From: Rhizophagus irregularis
Taxonomy: Eukaryota > Glomeromycota > Glomeromycetes > Glomerales > Glomeraceae
Length of the DNA: 64,000 nt
Direction of reading: 5' to 3'
NCBI RefSeq assembly: GCF_026210795.1
Contig: NC_089430.1
Span: 868,001-932,000, forward strand
Below the pieces are notes generated by a model. It searched no databases. It was not told where the DNA came from and saw nothing but the letters and a program-made list of their open reading frames with translations. Made by a program: the position numbers and the translations under genes. Of this stretch, positions 25,120-36,800 are shown piece by piece. Each line of letters begins with the position of its first letter. The first letter of the stretch is position 1.

Positions 25120-25379
25120 TAAAGTTTATTATATTTAACGACAGCGATACTAATATCTTGTATAACGTTACTGATCTAAAATATGACTATTACTTTTCCT
25201 TTTTTGATAAGGTAAGTTTTATGGATTTCCGTAAAGTTACGGTTGAATGCGTAAATTGTTCCATTTTTATTGGTTAGACTGTTCATGTCTGATCGGTTAT
25301 ACCAACTAATAAATTCGTGATCAAAAAATGCTGATCAAACAACCCTGACTAATATATAATGAGTTAGAATTTTATTTCA

Positions 25380-26350
25380 CTCAGGAGTGGTATCATTAGA
25401 TTTTTTATAATGTGTATGCATGCTTATGTTTTCGAAATTATATAAATTTTTTATCGTACAAAGAAAAACTTTAATGTTTATTGTTTCCATGTAAGATACG
25501 ACTGACATAATTATTACTACTAAGTATGCGAAGGTTTCTGCAGTTCTTGCGAATTCTACTTTAATGACTTGTACGAAAAATTGCTTGGTTTAGTATAATG
25601 AGTAAGTATCGAAATCATGCGAATTTCTATCCATAATAATAAAACTCATGTTCACGTGTTTATGTTTTATTTCCATATATGATATAACAATGATATAATT
25701 ATTAAATATTCGAAGGTTCAAGGTTCCTGCAGATTCTACTTTAATGACTTGTCGAAAAATTGCTTGGTTTAGTATAATGAGTAAGTATCGAAATCATGCG
25801 GTTCTATCCATAATAATAACAAGGAAAAAACTCATGTTCCATATAAAGTGATATAATTATCGAATATTCGAAGGTTTCTGCGGTTACTGCTTTAATGACT
25901 GGTACGCCTGGTTTTAGAATAATGAGTAAGTAATCGAAATTATCCTTATGTTCACGTGCGTGTTTTTATTTCCTCAACTGACATAATTATTACTAAGAAA
26001 GTTTCTGCGGTTCTACTTTAATGACTGGTACGAAAAAATTACCTGGTTTAGAATAATGAGTAAGTAATCAAAATTATGTGAATTTATCCTTATGTTCACG
26101 TGCATTTGGTTTTATTTCCTCAACTTAATTATTACTAAGAAAGTTTCTTTGCCTGGTTTAGAATAATGAGTAATTATGCGAATTTATCCTTATGTTCATG
26201 TGTATATGTTTTTATTTCCTCAACTGACATAATTATTACTAAGAGAGTTTCTGCGGTTCTGCTTAATGACTGGTACGAAAATTTGCATGATGTAATTATT
26301 GAGTATTCGAAAGTTTCTGTTAATGACTGGTACGAAAAATTGCTTGATTT
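25380..26350. repeat. Sub-repeat tract upstream of the first duplicated gene
   Basis: Five to six degenerate units of about 100-190 bp contain words such as AATGACTGGTACGAAAAATT, GGTTTAGAATAATGAGTAA and TCCTTATGTTCACGTGC. The same tract occurs at about 28320-29340. The open frames here (for example 26166-26378) are shared by both copies only because the DNA is duplicated, and are not called as genes. Confidence 0.8.
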
Positions 26351-26456
26351 GGGGTTAAAGAGTTTTTTTTTTTCATAAATAAGGACCAATTTTTTTTCTT
26401 CAGAAATATTTTTTTTTCTTAAATTGTAAGAAATCCCATTTTTCAAAAGTATCATT

Positions 26457-27838
26457 ATGGAATCAGGAAATAAATTGAGAGAATCTTCTTGTAAGAAAAT
26501 TGAGGAATTGCTAATCGAAGGGAATCATAAGCGCAGTGATAGAGGCCGAAGCAGAAGCAGAAGCAACAGCAGTAAAACCAACATCAACACCAACGAAACC
26601 ATCAATGACGAAATTTATGTTACTCAGACTAAGAGATGGCTTCCTGTAAATTCAAAAATTGAAGGTATTCGCAAATATTTAAGAAATTAATAAAATTATC
26701 TTGTAATTAATTAATATTTATTGTAATTATGGTAGATCGATTAACAAAGATTGAAAATAAAATCGATACTTTAAGTAAAGAAATACAAGAGTTTAAATCC
26801 AAGTTAAAAACTTTACTTTCTGATAAAATAAATTTGACATCAAGCGTTAAAGAATCATTCATAGCGGTAAGAATATCTTTGAAATATTTAGTTTTATTAT
26901 TTATTTACATTCTAATTATTTTGAATTTTGACTAATTTTAGGATGTTGTGAAAAATGCTTCGAAATTATTAATAAAAGTATCGATTTACCCAACAAAAGA
27001 TGAATGTTGTGGAGCGGTTGAAGGATATTTAGTACTGAACCATGCGAGTTTTTTCTCTAATTTTACTGAAGACGATTGGATCTCGTTTTACAACGAAAAT
27101 ATACATAAACAAGTAAGTCCTTATTCGATAGTAACAAAATGTTTAATAAAATAAAATAAAATATTAAGTATTAACTTTCTTCGTAGTTAACAAAACAAGT
27201 ACGGTCCGTAAGAGGAACATTGTCCTTGAAATCAAGGGAGGCTATTTTTTCTATATTCAGATCCCGTTTACCACCTATAAACACAAATGCCGGGCCGTCT
27301 GAAATTGCAAAATGGAAAAGAAAACCCGAGGTTAAAGTTGTTATGAAAGCCTGTTTACAAAGATGAATCCCAAGGACAAAAATTCTTCGATTGTTTTAGT
27401 GAGCGTTATTGACAGAGTCCTCCAAAATGACCATTCTAATGCAGAAATCGCATATGTTCTTGCGATCTGCTCAACAATTTTGAACCCAAATGATGACGAA
27501 ATAATGTTGAAAAAGAATATCATGAAACAAAAAGTTAAAAAATTTATAGTAAGTTTGTAATTTTGTAGTAGTATTTAATAAAATATCATTTCATGGCTAA
27601 TCAATCATATTATTCTTTGAAGAAAAAAATCAATAATCAAACGGGTATAAATTATTCTGATTTTGAAGATAATAGCTATGAGGAAGAAGAAAGTGGAAAT
27701 GAAACTAAAGATGATGAAGATGATGATGTGATGATGTATAATAAGGTGAATTTTATTATATGCATAAGATAATTATATATATGTTTATTTGTTTTAATAA
27801 ATTTATTATTTTTTTTATTGATTTGGCAGGACTGGTGA
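26457..27838 (+). pseudogene. Five-exon family, tandem copy 1 (frameshift in exon 4)
   Basis: Exons are 26457-26664, 26736-26866, 26942-27112, 27187-27548 and 27623 onward; a further GT-AG intron may add a two-residue end with stop near 27838. Exon 1 is open and has an Arg/Ser-rich stretch (GRSRSRSNSS). Exon 2 is a coiled coil (RLTKIENKIDTLSKEIQEF). Exon 3 has EDDWISFYNENIHKQ. Exon 4 begins LTKQVRSVRG and carries KWKRKPEVK. Just after KPEVK one base is missing relative to copy 2 (GTTAAAGTTG against GTTAAAGATTG), so translation ends at TGA 27364-27366. Downstream sequence still matches the family (AYVLAICSTILNPN and an acidic tail), so this is recent damage. Exon layout matches the intact 12396-13784 gene. 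Confidence 0.85.
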
Positions 27839-28319
27839 ATATATTAATAATATATATAATATTACGAATTAGTAATTGATATGTACAATTTCAAAAAAAA
27901 AAAATACCCCCACTCCTCTAAATTTTATAAATTAAATTTATTTGATAATCATTTAAAAGAGCATCTCTCTTCAAAAAACAAAAACAAATCAATAAATTTT
28001 ACGTTTTTGCGATTAATTTATATATATAATTTTATTAATATGAGTTTTTCTCATTTGGCTGATAACTGTTAAACAATAAAAGAATTTTTATACATGAAAT
28101 ACAAAAAATTATTTTGAATTTGATCGCAATTTTGTTAAAATTCATAGTTACAATTGAATGTGTAAAATTGTTCTATTTTTTATTGGTTAGACTGGAGTTC
28201 ATTGTCTGATCGGTCACACCAACTAATAAATTCGTGATCAAAAAATGCTGATCAAACAACCCTGACTAATATATAATGAGTTGGAATTTTATTTCACTCA
28301 GGAGTGGTATCATTAGATT

Positions 28320-29340
28320 TTTTATAATGTGTATGCATGCTTATGTTTTCAAAATTATATAAATTTTTTATCGTACAAAGAAAAACTTTAATGTTTATTG
28401 TTTCCATATAAGATACGACTGACATAATTATTACTACTAAGTATGCGAAGGTTTCTGCAGTTCCTGTGAATTCTCTTTAATGACTTGTACGAAAAATTGC
28501 TTGGTTTAGTATAATGAGTAAGTATCGAAATCATGCGAATTTCTATCCATAATAATAAAACTCATGTTCACGTGTTTATGTTTTATTTCCATATATGATA
28601 TAACAATGATATAATTATTAAATATTCGAAGGTTCAAGATTCCTGCGGATTCTACTTTAATGACTTGTCGAAAAATTGCTTGGTTTAGTATAATGAGTAA
28701 GTATCGAAATCATGCGGTTCTATCCATAATAATAACAAGGATAAACTCATGTTCACGCGTAATTATTTATTTCCATATAAAGTGATATAATTATTGAATA
28801 TTCGAAGGTTTCTGCGGTTACTGCTTTAATGACTGGTACGCCTGGTTTAGAATAATGAGTAAGTAATCGAAATTATCCTTATGTTCACGTGCGTGTTTTT
28901 ATTTCCTCAACTGACATAATTATTACTAAGAAAGTTTCTGCGGTTCTACTTTAATGACTGGTATGAAAAAATTACCTGGTTTAGAATAATGAGTAAATAA
29001 TCGAAATTATGTGAATTTATCCTTATGTTCACGTGCATTTGTTTTTATTTCCTCAACTGACATAATTATTACTAAGAAAGTTTCTTTGCTTGGTTTAGAA
29101 TAATAAGTAATTATGCGAATTGTACGAAAAAATTTCCTGGTTTAAAATAATGAGTAATTATGCGAATTTATCCTTATGTTCATGTGTATATGTTTTTATT
29201 TCCTCAACTGACATAATTATTACTAAGAGAGTTTCTGCGGTTCTGCTTAATGACTGGTACGAAAATTTGCATGATGTAATTATTGAATATTCAAAAGTTT
29301 CTGTTAATGACTGGTACGAAAAATTGGTTGATTTGGGTTT
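28320..29340. repeat. Sub-repeat tract upstream of the second duplicated gene
   Basis: This is the counterpart of 25380-26350, with the same unit words and the same orientation. It includes one extra partial unit near 29105-29160. Confidence 0.8.
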
Positions 29341-29441
29341 AAAGAGTTTTTTTTTTCCATAAATAATGGTCAATTTTTTTCCTTCAGAAATATTTTTTTT
29401 TCTTAAATTGTAAGAAATCCCACTTTTTCAAAAGTATCATT

Positions 29442-30705
29442 ATGGAATCAGAAAATAAATTGAGAGAGTCTTCTCGTAAGAAAATTGAGGAATTGCTAAT
29501 CGAAGGGAATCATAAGCGCAGTGATAGAAGCTAAAGCTGAAGCAGAAACAACAGCAGTAAAACCAACATCAACACCAACGAAACCATTAATGACGAAGTT
29601 AGCGTTCTTTAAACTAAGAGATGGCTTCCTGCAAATTCAAAAATTGAAGGTATTCGCAAATATTTAAGAAATTAATAAAATTATCTTGTAATTAATATTT
29701 ATTGTAATTATGGTAGATCGATTAACAAAGATTGAAAATAAAATCGATACTTTAAGTAAAGAAATACACGAGTTTAAATCTGAGTTAAAAACTTTACTTT
29801 CTGATAAAATAAATTTGTCATCAAGCGTTAAAGAATCATTCATAGTGGTAGGAATATCTTTGAAATATTTAGTTTTATTATTTATTTATATTCTAATTAT
29901 TTTGAATTTCGACTAATTTTAGGATGTTGTGAAAAATGTTTCGAAATTATTAATAAAAGTATCAATTTACCCAATAAAAGATGAATGTTATGGAGCGGTT
30001 GAAGGATATTTAGTACTGAACCATGCGAGTTTTTTCTCTAATTTTACTGAAGACGATTGGATCACGTATTACAACGAGAATATACATAAACAAGTAAGTC
30101 CTTATTCGATAACAAAATGTTTAATAAAATAAAATAAAATATTAAGTATTAACTTTCTTCGTAGTTAACAAAACAAGTACGGTCCATAAGAGGAACATTG
30201 TTCTCGAAATCAAGGGAGGCTATTTTTTCTATATTCGGATCCCGTTTACCACCTATAAACACAAATGCCGGGCCGTCTGAAGTAGCAAAGTGGAAGAGAA
30301 AACCCGAAGTTAAAGATTGTTTTGAAGGCCTGTTCAAAAAAATGAATCCCAAGGACAAAAATTCTTCGATTGTTTTAGTAAGCGTTATTGACAGGGCCCT
30401 CCAAAATGACCATTCTAATGCAGAACTTGCATATGTTCTTGCGATCTGCTCAACAATTTTAAACCCAAATCATGACGAAATAAGGTGTAAAAAGAATATC
30501 ATGAAACAAAAAGTTAAAAAATTTTTAGTAAGTTTGTAATTTTGTAGTAGCATTTAATAAAATATCATTTTATGGCTAATCATATTATTCTTTAAAGAAA
30601 AAAATCAACAGTCAAACGGGCATAAGATATTCCGATTTTGAAGATAATAGTTATGAGGAAGAAGAAAGTGGAAATGAAACTGAAGATGAAGATGATGATG
30701 TATAA
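29442..30705 (+). pseudogene. Five-exon family, tandem copy 2 (early stop in exon 1)
   Basis: Exons 2-5 are 29717-29847, 29923-30093, 30165-30527 and 30598-30705. All have GT-AG introns and an unbroken frame, covering coiled coil, EDDWITYYNENIHKQ, KWKRKPEVKDCFEGLFKKMN, AYVLAICSTILNPN and an acidic tail (YEEEESGNETEDEDDDV). Exon 1 begins at ATG 29442 but reaches TAA at codon 31, where copy 1 has an Arg/Ser-rich run. Two or three base changes in that run explain the difference. Either the gene is dead, or translation starts elsewhere. The C-terminal half is the intact counterpart of the part lost in copy 1. Confidence 0.82.
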
Positions 30706-31359
30706 TAAGGTGAATTTTATTGTATGCATAAGATATTTTTTTTTTATTGGTGTGGCAGGACTGGTGAATTTTATGTTTTTGCGATTAATTTGTATATAAA
30801 ATTTATTAATTTGAGTTTTTCTCATTTGGCTGATAACTGTTAAACAAATAAAAGAATTTTTATCCATGAAACACAAAATTATTTTGAATTTGATCGCACA
30901 AAATTTATCAATTTTGTTAAAATTCATTTTTTTGTTCCTCTTTCGCAATATTTGGAAAGTTAAATTTATTTTTATCAAGTCTGATGCCGAGTGCCGACCA
31001 TAAGAAATTATAAATTTGTGAAAAGTGTTACAAATTAACCTCTAGTTATTTGTTATATTATTTATATAGTATATATTATCAACACGTCATGCATATTTCT
31101 CTTAATTTTATATTTATCATGCAAGAATTTTTTTTTAATAGTCGAGGTCAGAATTCTTTAGGACTTTACCAAAATTATATAATTTGACTCACAGATTACG
31201 AATTAATTTTATAAATCTAGTAAATTTGATAAATTAACCTATTATGGCATATACATGTGTTCATGTGATCATCTAAAAATAGCTAAACACGAATTAAATA
31301 AACAAACTTAATATTCTCTATACGCTCTATTTTGCAAGGACCGCTCATTGTACATTTGC

Positions 31360-33150
31360 GTAGCAGAAGACTAGCAGAAGTATCATGGAAAGTATTTATA
31401 TATATTCATAGGCTTTATGAATATTTATAATATTAATAAATTATACATGAAAAAGCTTTGCAACAGCTGCTGGAAAAATGAACGCGTACTTTCAATATAG
31501 TAGAAGTATGGAAGTTATTTATATTTCATAATTTCATTAATATTCGTAGGTTTACGACTATTTCATAATATTAATAATTGTTCATGGAAAGTTTTGCGTA
31601 CAATATAATGGTAAAGGTATGGAAAGTATTTATACTCCATAATTTAACTATTTTATACAATATTAATAATTATAACTGTTGGTCTAACTTTTGAACTTAT
31701 AAAGTAAAAATAAAATTAACGCGTGCTCTTAATGTAGTAGTGTAGAAGGAATGGAAGGTATTTGTACTTTGTAATTTCGTTAATGTGTTTACGTCTTTTT
31801 TATAAAAAATATTAATAATCACGCATAATGAACTGTTGGTTTAACTTTTTGAACTTGTAGAAATAAAGTTAACGCGTGCTTTCAATGTAGTAGTGTAGAA
31901 GGAATGGAAGGTATTTGTACTTTATAATTTCATTAATGTTCGTATGTTTACGTCTTTTTTATAAAATATTAATAATCACATAAAATAACAACTGTTGGCC
32001 CAACTTATTGAACTTGAATATTTGTTGATGCAGAAATGAATTTAACGCTCTCAACGTAGTAGTGTAGAAGGAATGGAAGGTATGTACTTCACGATTTCGT
32101 TAATGTTCGTATGTTTACGTCTTTTTTTATAAAAAATATTAATAATCACGCATATTGAAACTGTTGGTTTAACTTTTTGAACTTGTAGAAATAAAGTTAA
32201 CGCGTGCTCTCAACGTAATAGTGTAGAAGAGATGGAAGGTATGATCACAACTGTTGGTCCAACTTTTTGAACTTGTAATTGTTTGTTTGACGTAGTAGTG
32301 TAGAAGGAATGGAAGGTATGTACTTCACGATTTCGTTAATGTTCGTATGTTTACGTCTTTTTTATAAAAAATATTAATAATCACGCATATTGAAACTGTT
32401 AGTTTAACTTTTTGAACTTATAGAAATAAAGTTAACGCGTGCTCTTAACGTAATAGTGTAGAAGGGATAGAAGGTATGTATTCCTTAATTTTGTTAATGT
32501 TCGTATGTTTACGACTTTTTAATAATAATCACAACTGTTTGGTCCAACTTTTTGAACTTGTAATGTTTGTTTGATATAGAGATGAATTTAACGCTCTTAA
32601 CGTAGTAGTGTAGAAGGAATGGAAGGTATGTACTTCACAATTTCATTAATGTTCGTATGTTTACGTCTTTTTTATAAAAAATATTAATAATCACGCATAT
32701 TGAAACTGTTGGTTTAACCTTTTGAACTTGTAGAAATAAAGTTAATGCGTGCTCCCAACGTAATAGTGTAGAAGGGATGGAAGGTATGTATTCCTTAATT
32801 TCGTTAATGTTCGTATGTTTACAACTTTTTAATAATAATCACAACTGTTTAGTCCAACTTTTTGAACTTGTAATGTTTGTTTGATGTAGAGATGAATTTA
32901 ACGCATGTTCTCAACGTAATAGTGTAGAAGGAGTGGAAGGTATGTACCTCACAATTTCGTTAATGTTCGTAAGTTTACTTTTTTTTTTATAAAAAATATT
33001 AATAATCACGCATAATGATAACTGTTGGTCTAACTTTTGATCTTGTAATATTCGTTGATGCAGAAATGAATTTAACGCATGCTATCAACATAGCAGTGTA
33101 AAAGGACTGAAGGTATGTACTTCATAATTTCGTTAATGTTCGTACAACTT
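31360..33150. repeat. Minisatellite, about 160-bp degenerate units (about 10 copies)
   Basis: Units contain GTAGTAGTGTAGAAGGAATG, GAAGGTATGTACTTCAC, TTAATGTTCGTATGTTTACG, AATATTAATAATCACGCAT and CTGTTGGTTTAACTTTTTGA, with truncated and variant units. No long ORF exists. The stretch just before it (30961-31360) shows no gene. Confidence 0.9.
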
Positions 33151-33569
33151 TATTACAATTATGTTTATAGGTTAAGTTTTAATAACAATTTGTCTTTACA
33201 ACACATCCTTTTGATATTAACAAATAATGTTATCCAAATGACTTTTATTTTATAATATCAGATATAGCAAAATATTAATCACAGATGAAATAGAAGTGAA
33301 GTTGAAAAATAAAAAGTCAAAGAACGAGAGTCAAATAAATAAAGATGAGCGACAAATAAGATTAAAAAAATTCTATTGACGAGATTGAACGCAATATTAT
33401 GATAGTTTTAAATACAAATTATTTATTGTAGCTATATTTCAAATAAAAATACAAAAATTACATAAATTTATAAAATATTACGTGTAAGTTACAGTGAAAA
33501 ATGTTATTTTGTAATTATATATATTAATCACTTGAATTTGTGAAAAAAGTTCGCGAAATAATAATATTT
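33151..33569. other. Spacer between two tandem arrays
   Basis: AT-rich, with no open frame of note and no recognised repeat. Confidence 0.5.
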
Positions 33570-34060
33570 TGGAAAAGTTTCAAAATATTATACCGTAAAC
33601 CTACGAAATTCTGCGATGTAAAATTACAAAATATTATACCTTCAGAAAAGTTTCGAAATATTATACCGTAAACCTACGAAATCCTACGACGTAAAATTAC
33701 GAAATATTACATTTTTGAAAAGTTTCGAAATATTGCACCCGTAAACCTACGAAAATCCTACGACGTAAAATTACGAAATATTACACTTTCGAAAAGTTTC
33801 GAAATATTGCACCTGTAAACCTACGAAATCCTATGACGTAAAATTATGAAATATTACATTTTTGAAAAGTTTTGAAATATTGCACCCGTAAATCTACGAA
33901 AATCCTACGACGTAAAATTACGAAATATTACACTTTCGAAAAGTTTCGAAATATTGCACCAGTAAACCTACGAAAATCCCACGACGTAAAATTACGAAAT
34001 ATTACACTTTCGAAAAGTTTTGAAATATTGCACCGTAAATCTAAGAAATTCTACGATGTA
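33570..34060. repeat. Tandem repeat, about 74-bp units (about 6 copies)
   Basis: Units read AAAAGTTTCGAAATATTGCA, CCCGTAAACCTACGAAAATC and CTACGACGTAAAATTACGAA, then ATATTACACTTTCG. Words such as TACGAAAT and CGTAAA recall the 51-bp array at 10.4 kb. An open frame (33872-34114) crosses it and is not a gene. The array directly precedes the transposase-helicase gene and related words continue to about 34225, so it may be the 5' subterminal zone of that element. Confidence 0.88.
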
Positions 34061-34222
34061 AAATTTACATACATGGCAATATTACACTGTAATTCTACGA
34101 AATATTACGCGTAAACTTATGAAATATTGCGTTAAAATTACGAAATATTACTGTTGCGTAATTTTTCGAAGGTCATGTAAATTTACGGAGTATTTCGCAG
34201 GCGTAAATTTTCGTAATATTAT

Positions 34223-36724
34223 GCCGTATTCAATTTGCAGATGTTGTGGTCAATATATACGTTTAGAAATTCAAAGTAATAATGGAGAACACCTTATATA
34301 TAGTTGGAAAATTTATGAAAATGTGGAAATGTCTGAACTTATATATTCAGGAGCAAATTCTGATTTTTTTGTAAGCATGAAAAAATACATAAAACTATCA
34401 GGAGAAATCTCTATTCCTGACGTTCTTGGTTTGCGTGATCATAATATAATTTATGATATACAATTAAAAGTAAACTCAATTTATCCACATCTTTTTAACA
34501 TTACTGCAACTAAATCTCAAAATAAAATTGCTAAATTAACTACTACTATGCAAAAGAAAGGAGAAAAACTACTAAAAAAAGTATCAGTAATCTCCCAACC
34601 GCCAATAATTTGTCATGGAATTGAAATCAAAGAACCAGGAATGCAATTAACTCCAGAAGCAACTTTAGCACTTGCAGTTGAATATGAAGCTTTGAAAAAA
34701 TTAGAAGACACATCACGTAAACGGATCAAGCGAGCTAAGACCAATAATGAATATATGAAAAACTTGAAATATAAGCTACATGAAGAAAAAGATCAAGAAT
34801 TATTAAATAATTGGATACAAAAAACATTGGAGGAAACGAATATTGGATCTACTATATTCATTAGTACAGATCAGTATCTTACCAGCATATATACACAACC
34901 TTGTTTAACGTGCCACAACCTTGATTTGTCTAAAAAAAAACTGGATGTTCATAGAATCGGTCATAATCTTCAAATTAAAATTAAGTGTAAGATCTGTCAA
35001 GGAATTACGGAATATAGTAATGAATCACCTAATGCACAATTCTCTTCTCTTGCAGCAGGTGCAGGACTTGTTGGTGGCGTTAATAGGCAACAACTTCAAA
35101 CTATATTTTCTATAATAGGTATAACAGCACAATCATCAAAAGGTCATTATCATAATAAACAAAATGAACATTTGGAAAAAATAAATGATGAAGCGGAGAT
35201 AAGTGCACAAATTGCATTAACTAAAGCTATTGCACATATTAAAGCAAAAGGGGAAAGAATATTACTCACTAGTTTTGATTGCTCTTGGTCTCACTGTCGG
35301 AATGCAAACCAGGCTAGTGGAGAACTAATATATCAAGGAAATCTTGATGGTAAAAGAAAAAAGACTTTGTCAATATTTAATAAAATAAAAACAAATTCAA
35401 TTTTTTTATAATAGGATATGATCACAAACCTGTTATTGCTTTTGCTACTGCTGAAAAACCACGTAAATTAAAAAAAAGAAATGGCCAAGAATATGAGGTT
35501 TTTCATGGCAATCATGAAAAGACGTCACGGCAAATGGAACATGCAATATTATTACGAATTATTGAAAAAATTGTTCCAGTATTAGAAGCAGCTGAAGTAC
35601 TTTTAGATATTGGAGTAGATGGTGATCTAAATTCAAATAAGACTTTAAATAATATTCCATGTGTGAGCAAAGTATATGCGAATTTAAAACATATTGGCAA
35701 AAATATTAGAGCAAAGATTGGTAAGTTATTGAAGGTAATTTAAGTATTTTTACCAATAACATAATATTAACGTAACAGTTTAACGTAACAAACAATCTTA
35801 AGTACTAACGATTTTAGATTATCTTTTTGTCATTAGTATGCAGCTAGCTGATCATTTAAGCTTTATTTTATTATATTTTTTTTTTGATAGAAAATTATTT
35901 TTTTTTGCAAATATTTTTTACTCATAATTGTAAATATTTTACATTAGTTATGTAATAGAATAGAATGTAAAAAGTTGTAATTATTTTCATTTTAATTATA
36001 AATAATTAATAAACTGCTAAATGTTTTATTTATTCTGATTCTCAATTATTAATTATTCTATGTTGCAGCAAAAAGTTCCATATGGAAAGAATATGAAAAT
36101 ACGATAATGACCTATTACAATTCATGTGTCTATGCAGCAAGTGGACGAAAACTTGATGAAAATAAAATTACTGTATCCGATGCTGAATTAGAAAAAGTAC
36201 AAATTGATGGTCTTGTTGCTCACCTTTCAGATGATCATAGTCTTTGTTGGGATGAAGTATGTTGGAGAAAAGAAAATCCTAATATTCAATTAAAAGCACC
36301 ACATTTAAAAGAATATACATCTAATCAAAGAGAGAAGTTTCGTCAATTTCTCAAAGAATGCTTTTATATACCAACAAAACAGAGCTTAATTACTCACATT
36401 AGAACATCATATAATGAAGCATTCAACTGAGTTAAATTATGCTTTCAAGATAAAAAAATTGATTATTGGAAAACCTATAGTACTCGACATGCTCTAGCTG
36501 TTCTTCAATATAACAATGGTTTGTTAAATATGCTGAAAATTGCCCGATCAGCATGTAATATTCCATATTTTTCTGAAACTGATGAGAAAAATATTAGTAA
36601 AATAGCCGAAGAACGAAAAAAACAAAACCAAAGAAATTCTAATGATATTGCTAAACGAAATGAAGAACAAGGCAAAAAAATCCAAGAACAAAAAACTAAC
36701 TTGGAAACATTTGATTGGGATAAG
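34223..36724 (+). pseudogene. Transposase-like N-terminal part of a transposase-helicase fusion
   Basis: Exons are about 34223-35349, 35415-35720 and 36069-36724, with GT-AG introns in phase. The start is uncertain: the open frame runs upstream into the tandem repeat, and ATG 34223 is my choice. Zinc-binding pairs are seen at CRCCG (N-terminus), CLTC (exon 1 middle) and CKIC. Then SSLAAGAGLVGGVNRQQLQ, and candidate catalytic Asp residues in LLTSFDCSWSHC and LLDIGVDGDLNSNKT. Exon 3 contains HLSDDHSLCWDEVC. This order (zinc knuckles, then an RNase H-like D...D core with a CxxC-rich region) fits a DDE transposase. Exon 3 has one in-frame TGA (36428-36430), in EAFN-stop-VKL, where an Arg codon CGA is a likely ancestor. 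The frame then continues through a Lys/Glu-rich coiled coil to DWDK and splices into the helicase exons. Confidence 0.72.
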
Positions 36725-36800
36725 GTACAGTGAGCATCATATGCTAATTCAAAATTGAATAAATAAAATAAATAAATAATATAAAAAATATTTTCTTTAG

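Larger units (their letters stand above)
25236..30960. repeat. Tandem segmental duplication, two units of about 2.9 kb
   Basis: Unit 1 (about 25236-28135) and unit 2 (about 28146-30960) are colinear in the same orientation. Both hold an upstream tract of sub-repeats, a five-exon gene of the same family as 12396-13784, and a matching 3' region (TTTCTCATTTGGCTGATAAC occurs in both). They differ by scattered substitutions and small indels; the 3' spacer is shorter in unit 2. The arrangement is a direct tandem gene duplication rather than two transposon insertions: no TIR or TSD was seen at the junction. Confidence 0.92.

Noticed and set aside
21950-25300. Terminal inverted repeats around the Plavaka-type gene
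   Set aside because: GTGGCTAATTATTTTTTGGC-type words upstream of 22078 have no clear partner downstream of 25119.
25380-29373. Frames 26166-26378, 26174-26455, 29120-29362 and 29158-29373
   Set aside because: They sit in the upstream sub-repeat tracts and are shared only because of the segmental duplication.
33872-34114. 80-codon plus frame
   Set aside because: It lies inside the 74-bp tandem array and translates its repeats.
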